Of a DNA stretch of 64,000 bases, positions 25,721-40,481 are shown piece by piece. The notes below the pieces were generated by a model, which did no database searches, was not told where the DNA came from, and saw nothing but the letters and a program-made list of their open reading frames with translations. The DNA is from Ricinus communis (taxonomy: Eukaryota > Streptophyta > Magnoliopsida > Malpighiales > Euphorbiaceae). Numbering within the stretch: the stretch's first letter is position 1; each line of letters starts with the position of its first letter. Position numbers and translations under genes: made by a program. The DNA lies in the NCBI RefSeq assembly GCF_019578655.1, contig NC_063262.1, positions 1,991,582 through 2,055,581 of the forward strand, in the 5' to 3' direction.

Positions 25721-26965
25721 TATATCATATGCTATCATACTTATAAGAAAAAAAAATTAAAACTACAATAATAATAATAATAATAATAATAATAAGAACA
25801 ATTATTTTCTCAAAGGAAAAAAAAAAAAGAGTAGACAGATTTTGGCAACAAATGACGAGTAGAAGTGGACCCTAAAACTGGCGTCTGTAGTTCTCTATGG
25901 CCTACTCTGCCTCTACCCCTTGTTTTGTATTTTCTATCTCTGATAGACTTCAGCATTTTTCTGCTTTTTCTATACGCTGTCGTGCTTTTTGAAAAATAAA
26001 ATAATAATAATAATAAATGATTTTTCTGATAATATGAATAACAATTTATTAATTATAATTGTACAAATCTCAATTTTATGAACTAAAACTTAATTTTACA
26101 AAGAATGTCCATCGAAATAGTTGAATCTTTCAGTAATTTGATTAAATATATGAGTAATAGGATTCCAATTGTTTTACAGTTTGGTGTTTGGGAAATTTTT
26201 AATTCAAAACTTATAAATACAAGAAGGAAAACAAATTAAAGTACAGATAACCTAAATTAATATTTTTTTAGAAAAAAACTATTTTCGTAAGATTAAAATA
26301 TTGAAAAAAAAAACTGACATTATTCGGCCTAAATAAGTATTCTAATTTTTATTAAAGTACTGTATCCAAACATTAAAATAAAGAAGGGAAAATGTAATAA
26401 TAGGATCCGAATGTTTCCATTTGTCAAATTGGACTGTTATTAATAATTATATTCCTACATACATATAATACTCTATTTTTTTTATTATTATTTAATTTAA
26501 GTTAATTGCTCCTACAATTTGTAACTAATTTTACGTTTACATATTCATTATAATATAATTAAATTCTTTTTTTTTTCATTTATCTAAATTATAGATTGTT
26601 ATACCTTTTTATCAGATTTGTTGATAAACTAATAGTTGTAATATATATACTTATCTATATTATTTGTCGATTCCTTGTAGTTTTGCTAAAATTCAAATTG
26701 GGTTTTTTGATTTTAGATTCTTTTATTTTAAATTATGCTAATCTACTCTCAATTTCTTTAGGTAACAAAATGGGTCTCAATTGCATGGTCAGCATTTAGA
26801 CTAGCAAAACACTATTAGTATATATTTTATCTGTCCAAATACTTAATTATATATATAAAACATTTACACACTAAAAAAAAAAAAAATTAATGATATAATG
26901 ACAAGATTATTGGTGGTGAGTTTAAATTATTAACCACCTTAGTAACTTGGGATTTGTATTATAAA
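25721..26965. other. AT-rich intergenic DNA
   Basis: It contains an (AAT)n microsatellite at about 25768-25796 and further A/T homopolymers near 25748 and 25817. I recognise no gene or RNA. Confidence 0.5.
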
Positions 26966-27715
26966 GGCGAAATGTACAAAAATACCTCTAAATTTATTAG
27001 AAAAATTTAATTAATTTTGTATTTCTTTCTCAATTGAACCCATTAACTTTTATAATAAATCTAATTACCTCCTAATATTAATAGCGTCTAATATGCTGTG
27101 AAGTGTAGGGGTCCTATTAGTTTGAGAGCGCAAATAATAACCGTTTTAAATATTTTAAAGTCACGCCTATGTCATGTGAGAGAGAAAAAGTCACTTATTC
27201 TTTTTTATTTTTGCATGATTAGTATCTATAAAACCTAATTTACATAAAAGAGTAGTGATTTCTTTCCTCATATGAAATAACAATAATATTTTTATTTTCT
27301 TTATCATGCTCATCCGCAAGTAGAGGATGAGTGCAAGCTTTTGAGTTAGATTACATCCCACCACTTCCAATATGTTTTTGCAATAAACCACAAAGATGTA
27401 CACTTTATGGAGAGAGACTAATCTTGGAATGAGGTTCCACGGTTGTATGAGCTGTGATGTAAGTTAAATAAAAAAAATAGCTTTTTATCTCTCACATGAC
27501 ATAGGCGTGACTTTAAAATATTTAAATCGGGAGTAGTTATTATTCACGTTCTCAAAATAATGGAACCCTTACACTTGACGGCATTTAGACGTTATTAGCA
27601 TTAGGAGTTAATTGGACATTTTATAAAAACTAATGGGTCCAATTGAGCCAAAGAAAAGATAGAAACTTAATTGGACTTTTCTAATAAGTTGAAGGGCATC
27701 TTTATACCTTTTACC
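26966..27715. mobile_element. 750-bp non-autonomous Mutator-type element with long inverted repeats
   Basis: Left arm 26966-~27190 and right arm ~27480-27715 are inverted copies over about 225 bp each. For example, AAATATTTTAAAGTCACGCC at 27147 on the plus strand recurs on the minus strand near 27525. The outermost bases pair as GGCGAAATGTACAAAAATAC against GGTAAAAGGTATAAAGATGC. Flanking 9-mers TATTATAAA (26957-26965) and TAATATAAA (27716-27724) agree at 8 of 9 positions, the target-duplication size of Mutator-like elements. The ~290-bp core has no transposase frame. The arms can fold into a long hairpin when transcribed. Confidence 0.82.
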
Positions 27716-27724
27716 TAATATAAA

Positions 27725-28711
27725 ATGGAGATTTTACTTATACTATAAATTAGATATCTGTATATTATGGATATTTATTGTTTATAATAATGGGTCAGAT
27801 TCAATTGTATAAAATTTTTACTATGTGTTTATTGTCTCATTTTTACTATTCTCTCGAGTTTGCTCGATTACTCACTATTTATTTTTATTGATTTTACTTT
27901 TTGTATTTTTATTTATTATATCAACTTTTAAAGTTTTTTTTATGCAATTTTAATTTTTTTCTTGTATATTTTAAGTTTTTTTTGGATGATATGTATCTAC
28001 ATGAGTAATAGATTTATTTTATATTTAATAGAAGGATTCATAGTTTATAATTTGATTTAATACTATTATTATAACACGTACTAAAATGGTGTTTTATCTT
28101 TAGATATTCTATCCATTGTTGCATCTTATTTTTTGAATGTTGCTTTTATTCAAAAGATTAGTCTTATTGTTATGCCAATTGTTAAAGCCGCTATGCATAT
28201 TCACCTAAATAGATAGCTCCACCTAGAAGTTCGTCCCGATATAATTCGAACAAGATAACATTAAACGAAGTGAATGTTAATTTAGTATCATACATAATCA
28301 AACTTATGTGGAATTTGTTATAATTAAACTAAATCCTAAAAAATTAGATAAAATTTTAAAAAAAATTTCAAATCAGTAAGTTAATACATTCTATAATACT
28401 AAAATATCTCTTTCAACTTTATTATTTTCATTTTATTTTCTCTTTTGTGTCTTTTTCTCAAATGAAATAATTTTTTTTATATAAATTTCAACCAAATATA
28501 GGATTAGTCATTTTTATTTAGTTGGTTTTGTTTCATTAACTGCGCTAATTAGGTGGTTTTAGCTCATGTTAAGTAGAGGTAATACACCCAAAAGTATTTT
28601 ACCCGTATAATGTAAAAGTGCTTTATACTTTTCTAAGTGGGCAAGTGCCTCCTCCTATTGCTGTTTTCTTATCTCTTACCCTGATGCACCTTATCAATTG
28701 CCAGGAAGTGG

Positions 28712-28761
<50 letters not shown>

Positions 28762-29215
28762 TATAGTACTTGGGTAGCAAGTGGGTTTCCTCTCCATGCA
28801 AAGTTTGGCTACTAGAAATGGAACAACTGGGTCACCACGTTGCCAAATGTGCCTATCGAGTTGCAAGAGATACAATCTCATGCATGCTAAGTCCAATTTG
28901 TAACAATAATTAAAAGGTGGACTAATTTACTTTACAGTTCAAGCTTTCTATTAATGGGATTTGCCATTCAAAAATACTACAGATAGTGCGAGGGTTAAAT
29001 ATCCCGTTTTCGAAAATCGGATTATGTTTGTCTTTAGAGAAATAAAAACATGAGGGACCAATGTGAGGATTGTGATAAATATTAGGGTCATATCTGACCT
29101 TTCCCCAAGGAAAAAATCGCAGAAACGTTTCGGCGGAAACGAGACGGCGAAACTCAATTCACTTTCAACTGCAAGAAGTGCTTAGTCAGAGTAAAAAAAC
29201 CCTTAGGTCTGGTAG

Positions 29216-29218
<3 letters not shown>
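27725..29218. other. AT-rich intergenic DNA and OST48 promoter side
   Basis: Mostly low-complexity AT-rich DNA. A (TA)n microsatellite lies at 28714-28758. The last ~120 bp before the OST48 leader are more GC-rich and hold a near-palindrome, GTTTCGGCGGAAAC, at about 29128-29141, which may be part of the promoter. No gene is seen. Confidence 0.45.
28714..28758. repeat. (TA)n microsatellite
   Basis: About 22 uninterrupted TA units. It produces spurious Ile-Tyr open frames on both strands. Confidence 0.95.

Positions 29219-29250
<32 letters not shown>
29219..29250. repeat. (GA)16 microsatellite in the OST48 leader
   Basis: Sixteen GA units end 15 bp before the OST48 start codon, so they probably lie in its 5' UTR. 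GA/CT tracts near plant start sites can bind GAGA-binding BBR/BPC proteins; that role here is inference. Confidence 0.85.
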
Positions 29251-29252
<2 letters not shown>

Positions 29253-29265
29253 GCAGCACGAGACA

Positions 29266-32200
29266 ATGGAGAGGGAGAAACTATCGATCTCATTACTATT
29301 ATTAACGATAATCTCACTTCTGCTTCCCTTTCTCTCAATCTCATTCTCACCAGAATCTCCAACAGATCGCCGCATCTTAGTATTACTCGATGACTTCTCT
29401 TTCAAGTCCTCACACTCCATTTTCTTTAATTCCCTAAAATCTCGGGGTTTCGACCTCGATTTCAAGCTCGCTGACGATCCAAAACTCGCCATTCAACGAT
29501 ATGGCCAGTACTTGTACGATGGCATTATCGTCTTTTCGCCTTCCATCGAGAGTACGTTCCTCCTTCATTCATAGAATCCTCTCATCTAGTCTTGTTTTTC
29601 GGTTATTATTTTAATATTGTGCGTTTTGGTTAGGGTTTGGAGGTGCATTAGATTTAGCGGCAGTGATTGACTTTGTTGACTCCGGACGAGACTTGATTAT
29701 TGCTGCTGATTCTTCTGCTTCTGATTTTATTAAAAGCATTGCTACTGAATGTGGTGTTGATTTTGATGAGGTTAGCATACTTTTTTTTTTTTTTTGGTTT
29801 TAAATTGTATGGAGTTTTTTATGCGATGATAATGATGTTGATGATGCAGAATCCGACAGCTATGGTTATTGATCATAAAAGCTATGCACTTTCGGAGACT
29901 GAGGGTGATCATACTTTAATTGCTGCTACTGATTTTATCGAGTCTGATGTTATATTAGGAAAAGCTAAGATTGAGGTTGTTTCTTGTTTTTCCTCGTTGC
30001 TTAATGGAATAGCTTAAACTCTTAGTGTTTAATTAGTTAATGTTTTCAAGATAATTGTATTAAACAGGCCCCGGTGCTGTTTAAAGGTATTGCGCATTCT
30101 GTAAATCCAGCAAATGGCCTGGTAAGACCAAATGAGACTTGGTTTATTGCGTTACTATTATAGCTAAATGATTATATGCAGAATGAGATTGTTTATTTTA
30201 TTCTTTTTGGGTGGCATGTGATGTAATGTATAGGTGCTGAAAGTGCTTTCAGCTTCTCCTTCGGCATATTCAGCTAACCCTAATTCCAAGCTATCAAGTC
30301 CTCCATCAGTAGCTGGATCCGCTATTTCATTAGTTTCGCTAATGCAGGTAAGTTGGGTATCTGTGTCAGCCAAGTGTTGTTTTCTCTCTTCTCCAACTCC
30401 TAAAACAACAGGAGCACATATGCATGCTCACACCATTACATATTTTTGTGATCAATATTCTCTGCATATCTCATGCAGAGAAAAGTCTATCATGTAGTGA
30501 TTCCTTATTGGCTTTACCTTTGTTTATGGTTAATAGTCTCGTGTTGTGTTCTGCTGTCCATTCTATTTGACATGTCTATATAGCTCTAGATTGGAGATAT
30601 TTATAATTTTCCATTTAAGAAAGAATATTTGCTATTTGTTTCATCAGATGTTCTGGTGTGCCAGTAATTAATGCTTCTCGACTCACACTCACAGTGGTGC
30701 TATACATTAATTGTTTAGATATATGACCGTAGAATGCTTAATTAATGTTTACTACATCATACTTTGCTCGAGTTTTCTTACAGAAGAAAAAAAAAGGAAT
30801 CGCTTTGGTTAACAGTTCTTATGTAATGCAGGCTAGAAACAATGCTCGGATTATGATTACTGGCTCCTTGGATATGTTCAGTAACCGGTATATAACTTTG
30901 CAATGTTTTCCTGCTTCATTTTTTCCTTTAGCATGTATTCCTGCATAATGAATTCTTTTCATAATGTGGTTCAGATTTTTCAAATCAGGTGTGCAAAGTG
31001 CTGAGAGTGCAATAAAGTAAGTCAATTTCTGATTCATCTTCTTCATTTTTCTGCTGCTTTGCTATGGGCTTATATGATTCCTTAAAAAGAAGCATTACTG
31101 TGATCCACATTGTTTGTTAATAGGATGATTCTATGTATCAGTTACTTTTTTACTTAATGAATACATTTCAATCCTAGGTACAACAGATAAGGATCTATTT
31201 GAAACATAATTGTTAATGCTCCCATAGGCTTAGCCTGGCGGTAGGTGTATCTTTTTGCCAAGTCTGCATTCTCACTCTGCTCCTATGGTACTCTCACTAT
31301 GGTGATGCGTGGGGCTGTATGTTTTTTGTTGCTACTTTAAGGGGTTCAGGGTAGTGCTACTGGCTTATATGTCTTTCATTTTTCTTATAGATGATTCCTT
31401 TGAACACTATTTTGTATCTGTATTTGGGCAAGGAACAGCTTCTAATGGCATGCACCAGAAAAGGGGCCTAACCATCACAGAGATTTTGAATTTACCTCAT
31501 TGCCTTTTTTTTCTTTTGGATTATGGAATTGTCAGCTGAACATGTTATTTGTCATTCATATGCATTTTTTTCCTGCCTTTTTCTGTGTGCTTCTGAATAG
31601 TGAATGGTGATATATTCGTTATTTTTTAATGACAGATATAAGAAATCTGGCAATGAACAGTTTGTGACTGAACTTAGCAAATGGATCTTTCATGAAAGGG
31701 GTCATCTGAAGGTGAGACATATTCAGCAGCTATCCTTTATTGTATTTTCTATCTTATTAATGCATGGGTGTATTAAAGTATTCTGAGGCAAATTCAACAA
31801 CAGAGTCTGTCAAGGGAGCTCTGGATTATCAATATTCTGGCTAGCTTTGGTTTTTGTTTCCAATATTACTTGATTTTGTTGCTTTAGCTTCTCTCTGTTC
31901 CATAATATTAAATCTCGTTCTTGGTTTTAAGGCTGTCAATCTTAGACACAACAAAGTTGGGGAAACCGATGAACCTGCAATATATAGGATAAAAGATGAG
32001 TTGGTAATGCCTTCACTACATTTGTTCTGGTTTAAATTATATTCTCATGGAAGTTGAAGCGATGGCTGCTCTTAAATTTTTTCTTTTTTGTTTGCAGGAC
32101 TTTTATGTGGAGATATATGAATGGTCTGGAAAGAGCTGGGAACCATATGTGGCGGATGATGTTCAGGTTCAGTTCTACATGATGAGCCCTTATGTGTTGA

Positions 32201-33674
32201 AAACCCTCTCGACTGACCAGAAGGTACTCTTTTCTCATGGTAGCTTATTATTTATTATCCTTTCAAGCTACTTTTTCCTATGTCTCTGATTATTGATATA
32301 CTTTTTCTCTTCAGGGTCTGTACCAGACATCATTCAAGGTGCCTGATGTTTATGGGGTTTTCCAATTTAAGGTTGAGTATCAGAAGCTTGGATACACTAG
32401 CTTGTCTCTTTCCAAGCAGGTAAGCTTGTGACAATATCTTCACTCTGTTATCAATTTACTTAACTTGATTCTTCAGTAGCTTTATTTAATGTTCTTGCAT
32501 GTTTGTCTAAGGCAAAACTATTGGAGATGTACTATCAGGCAGCCCAAAGATCTATACATGAAATCATTCGATTAGCCACCTGGGTGTCTCTGTGGGTATG
32601 ATTAGGGCTACAAATGAACCGAGTCGCTTGTGAGCTATTCGAAACTCGGTTCCATAAAAGCTCGTTCGAGTTCGTTCGTCAAGATAAACGAGCCGAGCTT
32701 GAGCTTCTTTTTCGAGCTCGTTTAGTAGATGAGCCGAGTTCGAGCTTAGTAGTGCTTGATCGTTTAAGCTCACGAGCTGGCTCGTTAATGAGCTAGCTCG
32801 TTTATGAGCTCAAGAGTTGAATGCATTTTTTATATCAAAAATTTGGTCTAATTATTTAGATTTTGGAATTTAAATACATATTTTGTTTTATACATAGTTT
32901 ATTTTAAATTATAAAATCTACAATTGCATATTTGATAGGCTTGAACTTACTTAACGAGCTTTATTATGAGCTTGAGTTAGAGGTTAAATACGAGCTTGTA
33001 TGCGAGCCGAGTTTGAGTTTAGCTTATTTATATAGAATACCGAGATAATTTACGAGCCAAACTTTGAGTTTAGCTCGTTTATATAGTATATTGAGCTAAT
33101 CAAATTCGAGCTCAAGCTCTAAAATAAATAAAAAATTATTGAGATTGAGCTCGGATAGTTTTATGCAAGTCAAGCCTGAAAATTGAAAAGCTCGGCTGGG
33201 GTAGATTGCACCCTTAGGAATGAGGTTAGGTGGGAGATCATAGTTTTGAGTTGCAATTCACTGCTATTGTCAATGTAAAGGAGGGAGTTGGAGGGTAATT
33301 ATGTTTATGCATCACATTGTTATTTGATCTATTCTTGTAGGTTGCAAATGTGCACAGAAATAGAATTCTTGATATTGTGTTAAACACTTTTTAAGGCATT
33401 TGTTTTAACTGATATCAATTGGAACTATGAATGGCAGATTCCTGTTCGGCCCTACAGGCACAACGAATATGAAAGATTTATAACAACTGCCTATCCATAT
33501 TATGGAGCTTCTTTCACCACGGTACTTTTTCAATCTCATAAATATAGTATAACCGCAGTTGTCTTCAGATGTTTGTGTTTGTGTGTTTGTAGTGCATAGG
33601 CTAAGCATCTTGCCTGTTGACTGCAGATGGCCGGCTTCCTTATCTTCAGTTTTGTCTACTTGTACAACAAATGA
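29266..33674 (+). CDS. DGL1: Oligosaccharyltransferase 48-kDa subunit (OST48/WBP1)
   Basis: ER-membrane subunit of the complex that transfers the dolichol-linked glycan to Asn in N-glycosylation. Thirteen coding exons join in frame to 441 residues: 29266-29551, 29634-29770, 29850-29975, 30068-30121, 30234-30347, 30832-30887, 30975-31016, 31636-31711, 31932-32003, 32098-32223, 32315-32419, 33438-33521 and 33627-33674. Features: an N-terminal signal peptide (about 1-28, a leucine-rich core); the luminal domain beginning [17 protein letters not shown]; the middle GSLDMFSNR block; the conserved [19 protein letters not shown] segment; and a C-terminal membrane segment ([15 protein letters not shown]). 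Size and architecture match Arabidopsis DGL1 (At5g66680). Intron 11 (32420-33437) is enlarged by a transposon. No lesion was found in the coding sequence. Confidence 0.95.
32603..33216. mobile_element. Non-autonomous hAT-like element inside OST48 intron 11
   Basis: The element starts TAGGGCTACAAATG and ends ATTGCACCCTTA, which are imperfect inverted termini of the TAGGG...CCCTA type used by hAT elements. Flanking 8-mers GGTATGAT (32595-32602) and GGAATGAG (33217-33224) agree at 6 of 8 positions, consistent with an old 8-bp target duplication. The interior is packed with GAGCTCG/CGAGCC/GAGCTTGAG motifs on both strands, a pattern widespread in plant genomes. It has no transposase. Removing it leaves an ordinary ~400-bp intron. 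Confidence 0.72.
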
Positions 33675-36913
<3,239 letters not shown>

Positions 36914-37952
36914 TGTTGTTGTACTGTCAACTGTTTGTGTTCTATGTTTAGATGAAATGACAGAACTTCAAAGTCTTCTTCTACAATGTTATATCAAATT
37001 TAGCAATACAATTCAATAGCAATTGGTCCGACTTCATTTTTCTCTCAGCGCTCAGGGGTATATTGTTGGTATCATCATGTCATGTATATAAGTGGTGATG
37101 CAAGTTACTCGTCAATTTAGAGTTGTTTTGCAATCACTTTCTCAAGTTTTCTTGAATTTCTCATGGGGAAATAATGTTCTTTAGTTTAATTCGTTAGGTG
37201 GGAACTTGAGTAGCTCAACTTCGTTTGAAATGTTTCACAGTAAAGCTGCTAGTTATTTGATCTACACTGCTACAGCCTATTGAATTTGACCCCAGTGTGA
37301 GAGTCTGTTTCAGGGGAGACCTCAAAAGCTATTGAATGGAGGTAAAAAATGAGCGAGGTTGTGAAATCCAGGTTGTTCTTTGTTCCAGAATTTACTGCCA
37401 AGATCATTTTAGCAGTAGCTGTCAATTTTCAAAACTCACCGATCTTAATGAACTTCTGCCGTGAACCACCGGACTAACACGATGGCTAGACATTTAGTGC
37501 CGGAGGTTGAGATATTCATTCTTTAAAATGTGGAGGTTTATTCCTAACTTTTTAAAAAGTGTATTCCTCTAACTAACCATATCTACTGTAAAAAAAATAA
37601 AAAATTCTGGCTCTGGTCACCGGCAAGTTATTTCAAATATAAAATTGATACAAATTCTCAATTCTTAATCCAGTTATTGCAGTTGCATTGCAAAATTTGT
37701 AGTTCAACTGGAGCTGAGGGATCGACCACAAATTAGCACAACAGAAGTTGCAGAGACATCCTTAAGGAATATGTAACGAAATCAAGTTCAAGTCTACTCC
37801 AGCGCAGCAGACCATTTCAATCAAAATTAATCAGACCAATTAACAGCTTAGTGCTACATTCTTATGCATGAGGAGTGAGTTTCATAATCTTGTCATACCT
37901 GAAAAACGACCGTCAAATTTAAACCAAAACAAAAATCAAAGTGCAAAATGTT
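36914..37952. other. GGPPS 3' flank
   Basis: The 3' UTR of GGPPS probably covers the first 200-300 bp. The rest has no domain-bearing frame. The tRNA-Asp starts at the right edge. Confidence 0.45.
37945..37948 (-). terminator. Pol III T-run terminator of the tRNA-Asp
   Basis: A run of four T on the minus strand begins 5 bases after the tRNA 3' end, which is the normal Pol III stop signal. Confidence 0.6.
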
Positions 37953-38024
37953 CGCCGTTGCCGGGGATCGAACCCAGGTCACCCGGATGACAGGCGGGAA
38001 TACTCACCACTATACTACAACGAC
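37953..38024 (-). tRNA. tRNA-Asp (GTC)
   Basis: Read on the minus strand, this is a 72-nt cloverleaf without intron. The acceptor stem GTCGTTG pairs with CAACGGC, and the discriminator base is G. The D arm contains box A (TAGTATAGTGGTGAG). The anticodon loop is CTGTCAT with anticodon GTC. The T arm CTGGG-TTCGAAC-CCCGG contains box B. The sequence is that of plant nuclear tRNA-Asp, except that the anticodon stem (CCCGC/CCGGG) has a C-C mismatch next to the loop and loop base 38 is T rather than C. It could be a working variant or the start of decay. The Pol III terminator is in place. Confidence 0.88.
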
Positions 38025-39647
38025 TAACTGATGTACAGCATCGAATCCTTTATACTTTAAGTTTCAATGGAAAAAAGGAATAATAATAATTAAAAAAATA
38101 AATGGCCGAGGTAGAACTTGATTTTGAATCACAAATAGAAAAGAAGATAGATACATATATATTGATTCTATTGGCTAATATATCTTAATAAATTTGTGTT
38201 AGAAAAAAAAAAAAATTAGCCTTTTCAAATTTGTCCTTCTTTTCTAGGTGATATTACGTATCCATAATTTATTTATCTTCGATTTATGTATTATTTTCAG
38301 AAGAATCATAATTTTATTATTCTTTATATTTAATTATATATAGCATAATGCTCTATAGCCCTTTCTTAATTTAGTAATTAGGATTAAAAGTAAGTGATCA
38401 AGGATTAAAAACCTACAAATGCCCTCATATAATAAATGAATTACAAAAGAACTCAATATTTAAAATATTCAAATATAACTAGACTTTTAAAAATTTTAAT
38501 TATATTTTTAAAAAATAGTAAATATATTAAAATATAATACACTATTCAAACATTAAATTATATTCTTAATTAATAATTTAATATATAACTAATTTTTATC
38601 CATGCATTGCACGACCGTTATTATTATTTCCGATTAATCAAGTTTATAGATACAATTGAATAACTTTTTAAATAATTAATATTAATTTATAATATTTTAA
38701 AAAATAATAGAAATCTAACTATTTTTAAATGTTCTTAATTTTTTTAAAAATTTTATTGCTGCAATAATACAAAAATTATTTTTAAGATGTTTATTTATTA
38801 ATTCTAATATTATATAAATTAATACTATCAATATAATTGATATTACTATTTTTTAGAATTAAAAATTATTATGTAATTAAATATTAATTTAATAGTGAAT
38901 ATAATATTTAAGAATATTATTTTCTATAATTAAAATTATTATCTAATCTAAAAACTAATTTATTAGTTAATATAATATTAAAATATAATTAATATGCTAT
39001 TTTTTAGAATAATTATTATTAAAAATTTAATTTATTATTAATATGTTATTTTTTAAAATTAGAATGTAATTTATTAACTAATAAATTAATAAAAAATTAT
39101 AAAATTATATATAATTTCAACTCTAAGTATAAAAAATAAATGCACATATCGAGAAAATAATTATATGTGATATAAATTAAACACACGTATTAAAAAATTT
39201 AAATTTTAAAAATTAATATAATATAATAAAGCTAACATGGGCTGTATAGGTGGCAGTTTAGTTATAAAATGAGCTTCCATTACATTAAAATGGTCTGAGT
39301 TCGAATTTTGATAGGGACGATTCTTTAAAATATTTATGCCTTCTTACAAAGACTAAAATAATAGTAAGGATATCTCTGAAAATGTTGTCCATATAATTTC
39401 TGATAAGAGGTATCTGGAAAGTAAAAGCAACATTAAAAGATCTGATATTCAACACATTTAATAATTTTACTCTTTTGATGATTCTCTTATCAATTTTGCC
39501 ATTAACTAATCAAACTCAAATGTTAATTTGAATTCAAAAGAGTCATCAATCATGATTATGAGTAAATTGAACATTTGATTGCAAATTTTGAGATACATAA
39601 AAGAAATACTTTCATATTTAATCTTTAATCTTTTGCTTTTTGCTTAC
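38025..39647. other. AT-rich intergenic DNA left of the duplicated block
   Basis: Extremely AT-rich (about 38250-39240) with no gene. A tRNA-derived SINE-like stretch lies near 39240-39420 (listed separately). The left border of the duplicated 8-kb block is at 39648. Confidence 0.5.
39240..39420 (+). repeat. Possible decayed tRNA-derived SINE
   Basis: A box-A-like stretch (GTGGCAGTTTAGTTATAAAA, ~39250) is followed 35-40 bp later by a box-B-like GGTCTGAGTTCGAATTT (~39292). That is the spacing and order of the Pol III promoter in plant tRNA-derived SINEs. Both boxes are imperfect, and no clear tail or target duplication was found. Confidence 0.4.
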
Positions 39648-40481
39648 ACAAACCCATTTTTTCTCCATTTCTTTCTTCTTCTTCTTCTACACTTAGATTA
39701 GAGATTAATGCAGTCAACCATGTATTATTTATTTGACTTGGTCAAAAAGAAGGGCAGAATAGACATTAAACAGTTAGATGGAGAAGCAGCACAGCAGCGA
39801 CTAGGATCTTTCCTTTTATCAAAAAATTTATATACATTTTCAAACAATTGAATTCTTACATACTTGGAACAAATCATTTCTTTGCATTTTCTTGTCTATG
39901 CCTTTTATTTCCTCTTCTTACGAGCCGCCTCCTTTACATCTTCAGACCTTAAGCTTTTTGTTTTTCGAAGCTGCGATTCTAGCTTTCGCATAATCCCTTC
40001 CCGTTACAGTTAAATCTGTAATAATTCTTTGCTGGGTTCTCGACATCTCTTGTCTTTCTGCTTGATATTTGAAGTCTTGACTTGTATTTGAGCTCAATTT
40101 TCAGGTGCTTTCCAATCTAGCTCAGTCTCATATACAAGATTAGCACAGTAAGCTTATTTACACCCAATCAGGTTGACTTCTGATTATTATTATTTTTGGT
40201 TGTTTTCATCTGATTATTTTTGTTTTGAGATCATAGGAAAAAGTTTACTTCTTTGGGTTTTTCCTGTTCCGTATGTATGATATAGTTTTGATTCAGTTTG
40301 TGGAACTTCCTTAATTAGATTCTCTTATCTGATTCAAACTTAGTTTCTAGGTTTTGACTTGCATTTGAGTGGAACAGATACTAGCTTCGTCGTTTCTACT
40401 AATAAAGATATACAACTTCTTTCCATGATAGCAAAATCATAGCTAGAGCATTTTTTGGATTTCTTAATTTTCAATTTGGAT

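Noticed and set aside
28618..28896. Open frames with long Ile-Tyr runs on both strands
   Set aside because: These are translations of the (TA)n microsatellite.
29154..29492. 112-residue minus-strand frame over the OST48 start
   Set aside because: It is a shadow of exon 1 and the (GA)n repeat.
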